The notes: a model not told the origin generated them from the letters alone. Shown: positions 26,938 through 35,577, counted from the first letter of the stretch. The stretch: DNA of 64,000 nucleotides from Crassaminicella indica (GCF_019203185.1 NZ_CP078093.1:496001-560000); one strand, 5' to 3'. Numbers and translations: made by a program.

Positions 26938-27019
26938 CAAACTTTATTGAAAACATTCATTCTTTATTGTAAATAATCAAACTTTGTTGTAAATATTCAA
27001 ACTTTATTGTACGAATACA
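26938..27019 (-). repeat. transposon right end: four abutting TnsB-type sites, 20-bp period
   Basis: Copies of C(A/T)(A/T)(A/T)CTTT(A/G)TTG start at 26938, 26958, 26978 and 26998, an exact 20-bp step. The outermost runs to the TACA terminus at 27019. Read inward on the minus strand they share AATAAAGTTTG with the left-end sites. Dense sites here and spaced sites at the other end mirror Tn7 right and left ends. TnsB binding would cover any promoter for tnsA. Confidence 0.9.
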
Positions 27020-27024
27020 ATCAC
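27020..27024. repeat. 5-bp target-site duplication, copy 2 (ATCAC)
   Basis: ATCAC directly follows the transposon terminus, 20 bp from the glmS stop codon, matching 4535-4539. Confidence 0.92.
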
Positions 27025-27044
27025 CAACTATCAACAACTAACCC

Positions 27045-28874
27045 CTATTCAACAGTTACACTTTTTGCTAAATTTTTTGGCTTATCCACATCACACCCTC
27101 TAGCTACTGCAATATAATATGCTAAGATTTGTAGTGGAATTACACTTAATATTGGACTAAGCTCATCTAATGTATCTGGAATATAGATAACCTTATCTGC
27201 TGATTTTTCTATTTCTTTATTCCCTTGTTTTGCAACACCTATCACATAAGCACCTCTTGCTCTTACTTCTTGAATGTTTGAAAGCATTTTATCATAAAGC
27301 TTATCTTGTGTAGCAAGGGCTATCACTAATCTACCCTCTTCAATAAGTGCAATAGTTCCATGCTTTAATTCTCCTGCTGCAATAGCTTCTGAGTGAATAT
27401 AAGAGATTTCTTTTAATTTTAATGATCCTTCGTAGGCTACATAAACATCTAATCCTCTACCAATATAGAATACATTTTCACTATTGAACTGTTCGTCTGC
27501 AAGCTGTTGAATAACTTCATTATTTTCTAATATCTTTTCAATCTTACCCGGCATAGCTTTCAATTCTTCAATATATTTTTTATATTCTTCATTTGTCAAA
27601 CTCCCCTTAGTCATTGCCATATGAAGAGCTATTAAATACATAGATACAAGCTGAGTTGTGTATGCCTTTGTTGAAGCTACAGCAATCTCAGGTCCTGCCC
27701 AAGTATAGAATACATCATCAGATTCTCTTGCTACAGATGAACCGACTACATTGACTACTGATAAAATTCTTGCACCTTTTCTCTTTGCTTCTCTTAATGC
27801 TGCAAGTGTATCCAAAGTCTCTCCCGACTGACTTACTGCAATAAACAATGTATTTTCATCAATAAATGGCTCTCTATATCTAAATTCTGATGCAACCTCT
27901 ACATCTACAGGAATCTTTGCAAATTTTTCAATAGCATATTTTCCAATAAGTCCTGCATGATATGCAGTACCACAAGCTACAATATACACCTTATTAATCT
28001 TATCTAAATCATCTTTCGTAAGCTTAATACCATCAAGTACTATATTGTCTTCTTTGTCTAACCTTCTGTGAAGAGTATCATATACTCCCTTTGGCTGCTC
28101 ATTAATTTCTTTCATCATAAAATGAGCATAGCCTTCTTTTTCTGCTGCTTCTGCATCCCAAGTAACTTTAAATACATCTCTTTTTACTTCTTGTCTTAAT
28201 TCATTAAATATCTTCACTCCATCTTTTGATAGAACTACTATTTCATCATTCTCAATCAAATACATATCTTTTGTATATTTAAGAAGTGCTGGTATATCTG
28301 ATGCAATAAAGTTTTCATTTTCTCCAATTCCTACAATCAAAGGACTGTCTTTTCTTACCGCTACGATTTTATCTGGTTCGTCTTTGCAGATTACACCTAT
28401 TGCATAAGCTCCTTCCATCTTTTCAATTGCTTTATATACTGCATCTAATAAATCGCCTTCATAAAAATAATCTATTAAGTGTGCGATTACTTCTGAATCT
28501 GTTTCAGATTTAAAATGATCTCCATTAATCTCAATTAACCATTCTTTTAATTTCATATAGTTTTCAATAATCCCGTTGTGAATCAGTGCAATGCTTCCAG
28601 AGCAATTTGTATGAGGATGAGAATTCACATCTGACGGCTCCCCATGAGTTGCCCATCTTGTATGCCCAATCCCAATAGTTCCTTGTATTTTTTCTTTATT
28701 TAAATGCTCTTTTAATATACTCATTCTTCCTTTAAATTTTCTAACCTTTATTTCTCCTTCATCAAAAATCGCAACACCTGCTGAATCATATCCTCTATAT
28801 TCAAGCTTTGATAATCCATTTATCAAAATAGGTGCTGCCTGTTTTTCTCCTATATATCCAACGATTCCACACAT
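27045..28874 (-). CDS. glmS: glutamine-fructose-6-phosphate aminotransferase (isomerizing)
   Basis: 609 residues, full length. It makes glucosamine-6-phosphate from fructose-6-phosphate and glutamine, the first step of amino-sugar and peptidoglycan precursor synthesis, in the cytosol. It starts MCGIVGYIG, with Cys2 as the glutaminase nucleophile; the glutaminase domain spans about 1-225. Two SIS domains follow (VACGTAYHAG, AVSQSGETLDTLAAL near residue 345, and WAGPEIAVASTKAYTTQL). The C-terminus KNLAKSVTVE is the usual one, so the TnsD-recognised 3' end is intact and the transposon did not damage the enzyme. A glmS ribozyme precedes it. Its natural terminator has been moved 22 kb away by the insertion. 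Confidence 0.97.
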   Translation of the reverse strand: MCGIVGYIGEKQAAPILINGLSKLEYRGYDSAGVAIFDEGEIKVRKFKGRMSILKEHLNKEKIQGTIGIGHTRWATHGEPSDVNSHPHTNCSGSIALIHNGIIENYMKLKEWLIEINGDHFKSETDSEVIAHLIDYFYEGDLLDAVYKAIEKMEGAYAIGVICKDEPDKIVAVRKDSPLIVGIGENENFIASDIPALLKYTKDMYLIENDEIVVLSKDGVKIFNELRQEVKRDVFKVTWDAEAAEKEGYAHFMMKEINEQPKGVYDTLHRRLDKEDNIVLDGIKLTKDDLDKINKVYIVACGTAYHAGLIGKYAIEKFAKIPVDVEVASEFRYREPFIDENTLFIAVSQSGETLDTLAALREAKRKGARILSVVNVVGSSVARESDDVFYTWAGPEIAVASTKAYTTQLVSMYLIALHMAMTKGSLTNEEYKKYIEELKAMPGKIEKILENNEVIQQLADEQFNSENVFYIGRGLDVYVAYEGSLKLKEISYIHSEAIAAGELKHGTIALIEEGRLVIALATQDKLYDKMLSNIQEVRARGAYVIGVAKQGNKEIEKSADKVIYIPDTLDELSPILSVIPLQILAYYIAVARGCDVDKPKNLAKSVTVE

Positions 28875-28969
28875 ATTAATTCTCCTCTCAAAATATTAAT
28901 TTTTATTTTTGACAATAAAATACCGTGGGTAGAATTTTTAAAAATTTTCCTACCTTTTTACATAAAATC

Positions 28970-29144
28970 CACGCAAGCTAATAAATATCCATCACCCAAG
29001 CCTATTTGTCCCTTCGATCACTCGAAGGTTTTGTAAGCTCTTTATCGGTGGTGACACACCGCAGGGTATCCGCCGAAAAACTCGATAAACCCTGTCCTCG
29101 TCAACTTAAATCCTTTTTCCGATCGGATTTTAAGTTCTGGCGCT
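28970..29144 (-). ncRNA. glmS ribozyme (glucosamine-6-phosphate-activated self-cleaving riboswitch)
   Basis: Minus-strand sequence begins AGCGCCAGAACTTA (from 29144). It is followed, after a variable P1/P2 stem, by GTTGACGAGGACAGGG, TTATCGAGTTTTTCGGCGGA and TACCCTGCGG, the conserved catalytic core of the class. A downstream stem, ACCTTCGAGTGATCGAAGG, fits P4. Cleavage is expected just 5' of GCGCC at 29143. It lies about 100 bp ahead of glmS on the same strand. When glucosamine-6-phosphate is high, the mRNA is cut and degraded, lowering GlmS. The 3' boundary is approximate. Confidence 0.92.
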
Positions 29145-29231
29145 TTTATTTTATATATTGTTGTATTTTTTCTCCTATAGACCTCACCCCTTTCTGCATT
29201 TTCTTATTTATTCATATATAAGAAAATACCT

Positions 29232-29303
29232 TTGATAACTTTTGTAAAAAACTTTCTGAAATAGAACAGATTTTAGTTTTTTCAAAAGTTATCAGGTATA
29301 ATA
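29232..29303. repeat. hairpin related to the core of the 235-bp foldback repeat
   Basis: GATAACTTTTGTAAAAAAC and its inverse GTTTTTTCAAAAGTTATC form a long stem around a short centre. The same stem bases (including ACTTTCTGAAAT versus ACTTACTGAAAT) form the core of the repeats at 45297 and 60668, but the outer terminal repeats are missing here. It lies between glmM and the glmS ribozyme and could act as a terminator of glmM. Confidence 0.6.
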
Positions 29304-29359
29304 CTTACAAAGTAATTCATATTATTATAATTTATGCAAAAAATTGAATTTTGATAAAA

Positions 29360-30706
29360 CTATTTCAATCTTTTTTCAATAATTTCTGCTAATTCCTCAC
29401 TTAAAAGCTTTAATTGTTCGAGATCTTTTCCCTCAAGCATAACTCTTACCAAAGGTTCTGTTCCAGAAGGTCTAATAAGCACTCTTCCTTCTCCATCCAT
29501 AATTTTTTCAAGCTTTTTGATTTCATCTACGATCACAGTATCTTCCATGTATTTCATCTTCTTATCATTGCTTACCTTTGCATTTACAAGTACCTGCGGA
29601 TAAGTAGTCATAGCACTTGCAAGCTTTGATACAGACTGTTTTTTCTCTTTTACCACGCTTAAAAACTGTAGTGCTGATAAAAGTCCATCTCCTGTTGTAT
29701 TATGTTCTAAAAATATGATGTGTCCTGATTGTTCTCCTCCAAGAACATATCCCTCTTCTTTCATTTTTTCTAAAACATATCGATCTCCAACCTTTGTTTT
29801 TTCTACTTTACATCCGACTTCGTTTAATGCTTTTTCAAGCCCCATATTACTCATAACAGTAGCAACAACTGTATCTTTAGCTAGCTTTCCTTTTTCCTTT
29901 AAACTTGTACCACATATTGTAAGAATTTTATCTCCATCAACAATTTGTCCCTTTTCATCTACAACAATCAATCTGTCTGCATCTCCATCAAAGGCTAATC
30001 CTACATCAGCCCCCCAATCAAGAACAACTCTTTGGATTTCTTCAGGATGTGTCGAACCACAATTTAGATTTATATTAAGACCATCTGGCTTATGATGAAT
30101 AATTTTTATCTCAGCACCTAAAGCCGATAATACAGCTGGTGCTGCTACATACGCTGCCCCATTAGCACAGTCTACAGCAATCTTCATACCTCTTAAATCC
30201 ACATCAATCGTACTCTTTAAAAAGTTTGCATACTGCTTGATTGCATCATCAATTTCAATCTTTCTTCCAAGATCCTTCCCCCATGGATTTACATCTATTT
30301 CTTCATCCTTTAAAATTATCTCTTCTATCTTTTCTTCAACTTCATCCAAAAGCTTAAACCCATCTTTATTGAAAAACTTTATTCCGTTATATTCGACTGG
30401 ATTATGAGAAGCAGAAATAACGATACCTGCATCTGCGCCATAATGTCTTGTCAGATATGCTACTGCTGGTGTAGGTACAACTCCTACGCACAAGCAATCT
30501 GATCCTGTTGATAAAATTCCTGCAACTAATGCTGATTCTAATAAATCTCCTGATATTCTTGTATCCTTACCGATAACAATTTTTGCTTTCTTTTTTCCGT
30601 TTGTAAGTACAAAAGACCCGATTCTTCCTAGTTTATATGCTAAATCTGCTGTCAATTCTTTGTTTGCTATACCCCTTACACCATCAGTCCCAAACAACTT
30701 TCCCAT
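29360..30706 (-). CDS. glmM: phosphoglucosamine mutase
   Basis: 448 residues, the normal length. It interconverts glucosamine-6-phosphate and glucosamine-1-phosphate, next step after GlmS. MGKLFGTDGVRG start, the phosphoserine loop GIVISASHNPVEYNG (Ser100 phosphorylated), the metal loop AFDGDADR (about 240), the sugar loop GGEQSGH (about 325) and the phosphate loop RPSGTEP near the end are all present. It is transcribed toward glmS, with the ribozyme and a repeat-type hairpin between them. In most Firmicutes cdaA and cdaR directly precede glmM; here they are about 11 kb upstream, separated by a terminator, cstA and a catabolic operon. Confidence 0.97.
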   Translation of the reverse strand: MGKLFGTDGVRGIANKELTADLAYKLGRIGSFVLTNGKKKAKIVIGKDTRISGDLLESALVAGILSTGSDCLCVGVVPTPAVAYLTRHYGADAGIVISASHNPVEYNGIKFFNKDGFKLLDEVEEKIEEIILKDEEIDVNPWGKDLGRKIEIDDAIKQYANFLKSTIDVDLRGMKIAVDCANGAAYVAAPAVLSALGAEIKIIHHKPDGLNINLNCGSTHPEEIQRVVLDWGADVGLAFDGDADRLIVVDEKGQIVDGDKILTICGTSLKEKGKLAKDTVVATVMSNMGLEKALNEVGCKVEKTKVGDRYVLEKMKEEGYVLGGEQSGHIIFLEHNTTGDGLLSALQFLSVVKEKKQSVSKLASAMTTYPQVLVNAKVSNDKKMKYMEDTVIVDEIKKLEKIMDGEGRVLIRPSGTEPLVRVMLEGKDLEQLKLLSEELAEIIEKRLK

Positions 30707-30842
30707 TTGAGTAGACTCCTCTCATCATAGTCTATCTTTTCATTTTAATTATTATAGATAGACATTATCAAAATATAAATAGTAAATCTATATTATTTTA
30801 TCATATTCAAGTGTTGTATTCAATTTTACAGTAAAAAAAGAA

Positions 30843-30860
30843 AGATGGCAAACGCCATCT
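30843..30860 (-). terminator. intrinsic terminator after cstA
   Basis: AGATGGC / GCCATCT stem with a 4-base loop, followed on the minus strand by TTCTTTTTTT. It ends the cstA transcript 10 bp past its stop. Confidence 0.85.
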
Positions 30861-30869
30861 CTATTTATG

Positions 30870-32483
30870 TTATGCATCTATTTTTTCTGAAGGCTTTCTT
30901 AATATTTTAATTCCTGCAACAGCTAATATAATTGCTAATAGCAATAAAAATACTGCAAATAATATAAGAATCCCATTTCCTGAAGCTAAGTTTGCTTTTA
31001 ATAGTTGAAGAAGAGCAGTTACAGTAACTAAGAACATAAAAGTCATAGGCACTGTAAACATCATATAATTTTTTCCACTATTCTTTAACCATACAGCAAG
31101 AGTAATAAGTGCTAGTGCTGCAAGTAATTGGTTAGCTGAACCAAATATTGGCCAAATAGAAGTCCAGCTTCCTAATGCTAACATTCCTCCCAACCCAACT
31201 GTAATAGCTGTTGCTACAAAACGATTTGTCAATATAGATTGTGTTTCTTTTGTTGAATCTTCAAAGAATTCTTGGAATATAAATCTTCCAAGTCTTGTAC
31301 CTGTATCTAAGCTTGTTAATGCAAAAGCAGATACAGCTAAAGCAACAAATGATTTTCCTACCCCATAGTCTATACCAAATTTAGACATAAACACACCAAT
31401 ACCATCTGAAAATACATTTACAGGTCCACCTGCTGCTGCTAATTCTGCAAATTTTTCCTTTGAAATATAAGCTGCTGTGATAATAGCAATTACTGCTAAT
31501 ACACACTCAATAAGCATTCCACCATATCCAACAGGCTTTGCATCAGCTTCATTATCCATTTGCTTAGAAGTTGTTCCTGAGCCAACTAATGAGTGAAATC
31601 CTGAAATAGCACCACAAGCTACTACAACAAATAGCATTGGGAACATATTCCAACCATTAGCTGCTGTAAATCCTGTAAAAGCTGGTAATTGTATAGTTGG
31701 TCTATAAAATAATAGTCCTAATACTGCACCGATAAGCATTACGTATAATAAGAATGAGTTCAGATAGTCTCTTGGTTGAAGTAATATCCATACAGGTGTT
31801 ACAGATGCAATGAAAATATATGCTAATAATATACCAACCCATACATTTTTACTTAATACAAGTGGAAACTTATTTCCAACAACAATACATGCAAATAAAA
31901 GAATTACACCTATTACACTAGATATTCCTATTGGTGCACCTTTTCTATATACAAAGAATCCAAATAAAACAGCCAATATGATAAATAACACAGATGCAGA
32001 GGCTGCTGCTGGAACACTTACAAATGTATTTGCAACAATATTTGTAAACGCTGCAACAACTAATAGCAATGTAAGCCATGCAAATATTGCAAATAGTTTT
32101 TTCATACTTTTACCCATGTTTGCTTCAATTATTTGACCGATAGATTTACCATCATGTCTTATAGATGCAAACAGTGAACCATAATCCTGTACGCCTCCAA
32201 AGAAAATACCTCCTATTAAAATCCAAAGCATTACAGGTACCCATCCAAATACTGCTGCTGCAATAGGACCTACTATTGGACCTGCTCCAGCAATAGATGC
32301 AAAGTGGTGTCCCATAAGTACAGGTGCTTTTGCTGGTACATAGTCTACCCCATCATTCATTGTATGAGCAGGTGTTTTTCTTGTTGGGTCAACCCCCCAC
32401 TGTTTTGCAAGCCAACTGCCATAGGTTACATAGGCAATACCAAAAATCAAAATACTCACAATAATTAACCACAATGAGTTCAT
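30870..32483 (-). CDS. cstA: carbon starvation protein CstA family transporter
   Basis: About 537 residues from ATG 32483, chosen because AAGGAGG sits 6 bp upstream; an ATG two codons earlier overlaps that ribosome-binding site. Polytopic membrane protein with many hydrophobic segments (for example SLWLIIVSILIFGIAYVTYG at the N-terminus and ILILFAVFLLLLAIILAVAG near the end). The family motifs HHFASIAGAGPIVGPI and GFHSLVGSGTTSKQ are present. Relatives import peptides or pyruvate under carbon limitation. It is flanked by a terminator and, upstream, by a small unknown gene on the same strand. The peptide role would suit an amino-acid fermenter with the neighbouring 2-oxoacid operon and M42 peptidases, but that is inference. 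Confidence 0.95.
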   Translation of the reverse strand: MNSLWLIIVSILIFGIAYVTYGSWLAKQWGVDPTRKTPAHTMNDGVDYVPAKAPVLMGHHFASIAGAGPIVGPIAAAVFGWVPVMLWILIGGIFFGGVQDYGSLFASIRHDGKSIGQIIEANMGKSMKKLFAIFAWLTLLLVVAAFTNIVANTFVSVPAAASASVLFIILAVLFGFFVYRKGAPIGISSVIGVILLFACIVVGNKFPLVLSKNVWVGILLAYIFIASVTPVWILLQPRDYLNSFLLYVMLIGAVLGLLFYRPTIQLPAFTGFTAANGWNMFPMLFVVVACGAISGFHSLVGSGTTSKQMDNEADAKPVGYGGMLIECVLAVIAIITAAYISKEKFAELAAAGGPVNVFSDGIGVFMSKFGIDYGVGKSFVALAVSAFALTSLDTGTRLGRFIFQEFFEDSTKETQSILTNRFVATAITVGLGGMLALGSWTSIWPIFGSANQLLAALALITLAVWLKNSGKNYMMFTVPMTFMFLVTVTALLQLLKANLASGNGILILFAVFLLLLAIILAVAGIKILRKPSEKIDA

Positions 32484-32510
32484 AAACATCCTCCTTTATA
32501 TTTTTTTATT

Positions 32511-33005
32511 TTAAAGCTTATAAACCTCACTAACCTCCTTTCCTTTTTTATTAGTAATAATATCTCCATTGCCTAAATGGACTAAAATCAATCTTATATC
32601 TACCCAGCCTTTCAGTCCAAAGGCAAAGCTTTTATGAAATTTGAATTTTCTGACAATATTTGATATTTTTTTATCTTCTTCTTGATCTGTTACCAGCACT
32701 CCTGTAATAACACTTGACATATGCTCTGAATGAGGATGTACAAAATCACCTACAGAAAGCTTTAAAATTTCTATGAATTTTTTTAGTTTTTCCTCTGTCA
32801 GCAAATCTAAATATTTTATAAAGCAGTATTCATGGTTTTCAAATGCATAAATAGGTATTTTTTTCGTTGCCATATACTTCTCATTTCTTATATGGTATTT
32901 TGCATATAAATCTATTTGTAAATCTTTATACCCATAATCTCTTTCAATATCAAAATGTCTCTTTAGCTTTTTTTCTATTTTTTCTATATATTCTGTATAT
33001 TTCAT
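32511..33005 (-). CDS. hypothetical protein, 164 residues, upstream of cstA
   Basis: ATG 33005 has GGGAG about 7 bp upstream. The product starts MKYTEYIEKIEKKLKRHFDI and carries a mid-region HPHSEHMSSVITGVLVTDQ and a late FHKSFAFGLKGWVDIRLILV. It has no transmembrane segment or signal peptide. I do not recognise a family with confidence. It ends 27 bp before the cstA start on the same strand, so it is probably co-transcribed with cstA and may belong to its regulation. The stretch 33006-33196 upstream is AT-rich, with no further gene. Confidence 0.7.
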   Translation of the reverse strand: MKYTEYIEKIEKKLKRHFDIERDYGYKDLQIDLYAKYHIRNEKYMATKKIPIYAFENHEYCFIKYLDLLTEEKLKKFIEILKLSVGDFVHPHSEHMSSVITGVLVTDQEEDKKISNIVRKFKFHKSFAFGLKGWVDIRLILVHLGNGDIITNKKGKEVSEVYKL

Positions 33006-33196
33006 ATACTATCTCCCGTCTATGTATCTTTTTCATCTTTATATTTGAAGAATTAGAAAAAAAAACCTGTTTTGCCTATTATACAAAAATTCATATAATA
33101 TTTAAAGAGTTTTTGAAAATCCCTCATCTCATTTTCATGAAATGCATTATTTTATACATGAAATACATTTATTGCGCATGAATGGTATTTTGAAAA

Positions 33197-33220
33197 ATGA
33201 CGAGTATCTCTACTCGTCAT
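33197..33220 (-). terminator. intrinsic terminator at the end of the 2-oxoacid oxidoreductase operon
   Basis: ATGACGAGTA / TACTCGTCAT, a 10-bp stem with a 4-base loop, followed on the minus strand by TTTTTC. It lies just past the gamma-subunit stop at 33226. Confidence 0.85.
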
Positions 33221-33225
33221 CATCT

Positions 33226-33768
33226 TTAGCTTCTTACGTACACTGCACCCTTTTCAAGAGCTTCTTTATTCAATGGAAGGAGATGTTCTTTACTAGGACC
33301 AAATACTTTTTTAAAAGCAGCAAGAATAGATTCTATTTTTACAGTTTTAGTTATTTCTAAAAATGCACCAAGCATAACCATATTTGCAACTTTTCCATTT
33401 CCTAATTCATTTGCTATTTCATTTGCAGGTATATAATAAGCGCTTACATCTTCTCTTGATGTTTTTTGATCTATTAGTGAAGAGTTGACAAGTAATAATC
33501 CATCTTTAACAAGAGTCTTTTCAAATTTAATAAGTGAAGGAAGATTCATGACAATAGCAGCAGTAGATTGGGTTACAATAGGAGAACCTACTGGATGCTC
33601 TGAAACTACTACCCCACAGTTTGCAGTACCTCCACGCATTTCCGGCCCATAAGATGGCAACCACGAAACATGCTTTCCTTCAAGCATTCCTGCATATGTT
33701 AAAAGCTGCCCCATTGACATAACACCTTGACCACCAAATCCAGCACAAATAATTTCTTGTGTTGCCAT
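33226..33768 (-). CDS. 2-oxoacid:ferredoxin oxidoreductase, gamma subunit
   Basis: 180 residues. EIICAGFGGQGVMSMGQLLTYAG at the N-terminus and SYGPEMRGGTANCGVVVS are the hallmarks of the gamma subunit of POR/VOR/KOR enzymes. This subunit closes the CoA-binding side of the complex that oxidatively decarboxylates 2-oxoacids to acyl-CoA, reducing ferredoxin. It is the last gene of an eight-gene operon and begins 1 bp after the beta-subunit stop. The four separate subunits (alpha, beta, gamma, delta) are typical of the valine-type (VOR) and some pyruvate or ketoglutarate enzymes. The buk and ptb genes in the same operon favour branched-chain 2-oxoacids as substrates. Confidence 0.9.
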   Translation of the reverse strand: MATQEIICAGFGGQGVMSMGQLLTYAGMLEGKHVSWLPSYGPEMRGGTANCGVVVSEHPVGSPIVTQSTAAIVMNLPSLIKFEKTLVKDGLLLVNSSLIDQKTSREDVSAYYIPANEIANELGNGKVANMVMLGAFLEITKTVKIESILAAFKKVFGPSKEHLLPLNKEALEKGAVYVRS

Positions 33769-33769
33769 A

Positions 33770-34516
33770 CTACTTCACCTCCTCTGGTGTACGGAAATTT
33801 CCTAACGGATAGTATGGAATCATATTCTCTCTTAACCATTTTAAAGCTTCTGTAGCACTTAATCCCCAGTTTGTAGGACAAGTTGATAATACTTCTACAA
33901 TACCAAAACCTTTTCCTTCCATTTGAACCTCAAATGCTTTTTTTATCGCTTTTTTAGCTTTTCTTATATTGCTAGGAGTATCTACTGCAACCCTTTCTAC
34001 AAATACTGCCCCTGTAATAGTTGCAAGCATTTCAGAAACTTTAAGAGGCATACCAGCATGATTCGCATCTCTACCATAAGGAGATGTAGTAGATTTTTGT
34101 CCGATTAGTGTAGTTGGTGCCATTTGTCCACCTGTCATACCATAAATAGCATTATTTACAAAAATAGTAGTGATTTTTTCACCTCTATGAGCTGCATGAA
34201 CTATTTCTGCAGCACCAATAGATGCTAAATCCCCATCTCCTTGATAGGTAAATACAGCAGCATTAGGATGTACTCTTTTTATTCCTGTTGCAACAGCTGG
34301 TGCACGTCCATGAGCAGCTTCATGCATATCACAATTAAAATATTCATAAGCAAGTACAGAACATCCAACAGGAGCAACACCTATTGCCTTTCCTAATAGG
34401 TCCAATTCTTCTAAAGCTTCTCCTACTAATCTATGAATAATCCCATGTGTACATCCCGGACAATAATGAGTAGGTATATCCTTTAAACCCTTTGTTCTTT
34501 TAAATACAACTGTCAT
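33770..34516 (-). CDS. 2-oxoacid:ferredoxin oxidoreductase, beta (TPP-binding) subunit
   Basis: 248 residues. HYCPGCTHGIIHRLVGEAL opens the protein. The thiamine pyrophosphate motif is YQGDGDLASIGAAEIVHA, with the second half VNNAIYGMTGGQMAPTT containing the metal-binding Asn-Asn. It pairs with the alpha subunit encoded immediately upstream (single-base stop-start overlap) to form the active site. This small beta subunit without an iron-sulfur domain implies that electrons leave through the separate ferredoxin-like subunit encoded at 35578. The KSTTSPYGRD segment is common to VOR/IOR-type beta subunits. Confidence 0.92.
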   Translation of the reverse strand: MTVVFKRTKGLKDIPTHYCPGCTHGIIHRLVGEALEELDLLGKAIGVAPVGCSVLAYEYFNCDMHEAAHGRAPAVATGIKRVHPNAAVFTYQGDGDLASIGAAEIVHAAHRGEKITTIFVNNAIYGMTGGQMAPTTLIGQKSTTSPYGRDANHAGMPLKVSEMLATITGAVFVERVAVDTPSNIRKAKKAIKKAFEVQMEGKGFGIVEVLSTCPTNWGLSATEALKWLRENMIPYYPLGNFRTPEEVK

Positions 34517-35577
34517 TACCTCTCACCTCCTAAAATTTCCTTTACTTTTCCTACTATTTCATCTGGTGATGGAACCATTCCTCCACTTCTACCATAGAAA
34601 TGAACTGGTAGTCTGCCCTTATTAGCAATCTTTACATCATCTATCATTTGACCCATACTCATTTCAACACATAGTAAAGCTTTTGTAGTATTAGGAATTT
34701 CATCAAATGCTTTCATCGGATATGGCCATAAAGTAATAGGTCTAATAAGTCCTACATTTATTCCCTCTTCTTTTAATGCTGCAATAGCATTTTTTACAAC
34801 CCTTGAAGTTGTACCATATGAAACAATCACAACTTCTGCATTTTCCATATTGTATAATTCATAGCGAACTTCATTTTTTTCCATTTGCTTATATTTTTCT
34901 TGTAGCCTAATATTATGTTTTTCTAGCTCTGCTGGATCTAATGCTAAGGAATTAATGATGTTTGGTTCTCTTTCTCCCTTTGTTCCATCTGTAATCCAAT
35001 CCTTTTTAGGAAGTTCTCTTTTTTTAATATCTTTGAATTCAATAGGCTCCATCATTTGTCCAATCATACCATCTCCAGAAATAATAACTGGATTTCTATA
35101 ATAATCTGCTACATCAAAAGCTTCCATAGTCAAATCTACTGCCTCTTGAAGAGTTGCTGGAGCATATACTAACAATCGATAATCTCCATTTCCTCCTCCT
35201 CTTGTATTTTGAAAATAATCTGCTTGAGCTGGCTGAATACCACCAAGTCCTGGACCTCCACGAGATATGTTTACAATTACACAGGGAAGCTCTGCTCCTG
35301 CAATATAACTTATTCCTTCTTGTTTTAATGCTATTCCTGGAGATGATGAGGATGTCATTACTCTTGCTCCTGCTCCTGCTGCTCCATATACCATATTTAT
35401 TGCTGCTACTTCACTTTCTGCTTGTACAAAGCATCCTCCATTTTTTTGAAGCTCTCTTGCCATATATTCAGGTAATTCATTTTGTGGCGTAATCGGATAG
35501 CCAAAGAAGAATTTACATCCGCCTTTTATTGCTGCAGCAGCAATTGCTTCATTACCTTTCATCAATATTTTTGACAT
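34516..35577 (-). CDS. vorB: 3-methyl-2-oxobutanoate:ferredoxin oxidoreductase alpha subunit (VorB type)
   Basis: 353 residues. The start MSKILMKGNEAIAAAAIKGG and the pyrimidine-binding domain FFGYPITPQNELPEYMAREL, with Glu in QAESEVAAINMVYGA activating thiamine pyrophosphate, define the alpha subunit. GARVMTSSSSPGIALKQEG and SRGGPGLGGIQPAQADYFQ are conserved. The length and single-domain structure match proteins named VorB. Its product with the beta subunit is an acyl-CoA, here probably isobutyryl-CoA and other branched acyl-CoAs from transaminated valine, leucine and isoleucine. It starts right after the ferredoxin subunit stop, in the same operon as ptb and two buk genes. Confidence 0.88.
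   Translation of the reverse strand: MSKILMKGNEAIAAAAIKGGCKFFFGYPITPQNELPEYMARELQKNGGCFVQAESEVAAINMVYGAAGAGARVMTSSSSPGIALKQEGISYIAGAELPCVIVNISRGGPGLGGIQPAQADYFQNTRGGGNGDYRLLVYAPATLQEAVDLTMEAFDVADYYRNPVIISGDGMIGQMMEPIEFKDIKKRELPKKDWITDGTKGEREPNIINSLALDPAELEKHNIRLQEKYKQMEKNEVRYELYNMENAEVVIVSYGTTSRVVKNAIAALKEEGINVGLIRPITLWPYPMKAFDEIPNTTKALLCVEMSMGQMIDDVKIANKGRLPVHFYGRSGGMVPSPDEIVGKVKEILGGER

Larger units (their letters stand above)
4540..27019 (-). mobile_element. Tn7-like transposon (tnsABCDE) at the glmS attachment site with a DISARM-like cargo
   Basis: A 22,480-bp element bounded by TGTA...TACA termini and by ATCAC on both sides. It contains TnsA, TnsB, TnsC, TnsD and TnsE homologues in Tn7 order reading inward from the glmS-proximal end. 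It has four abutting TnsB-type repeats at that end and three spaced ones at the other, the same asymmetry as Tn7's right and left ends. Insertion lies 20 bp past the glmS stop codon, the TnsD-directed attTn7 position. The transposition core occupies 18762-26884 and the cargo 4821-18649: methyltransferase, DrmE-like, DrmA, DrmB, DrmC, SfsA-like, HEPN-like and a small regulator. All transposition genes look intact, so the element may be active. No Cas genes are present, so it is not a CRISPR-associated transposon. Confidence 0.95.

Noticed and set aside
4540-27019. Possible CRISPR-associated transposon
   Set aside because: No cas genes and no repeat-spacer array lie in the element; both TnsD with its glmS site and TnsE are present, which explains targeting.
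29006-29221. Open frame of about 70 codons on the plus strand
   Set aside because: It lies antisense to the glmS ribozyme, has no ribosome-binding site and shows no protein-like composition.
33699-33881. 60-codon minus-strand frame across the beta/gamma oxidoreductase junction
   Set aside because: It overlaps two well-supported subunit genes in another frame and has no family features.
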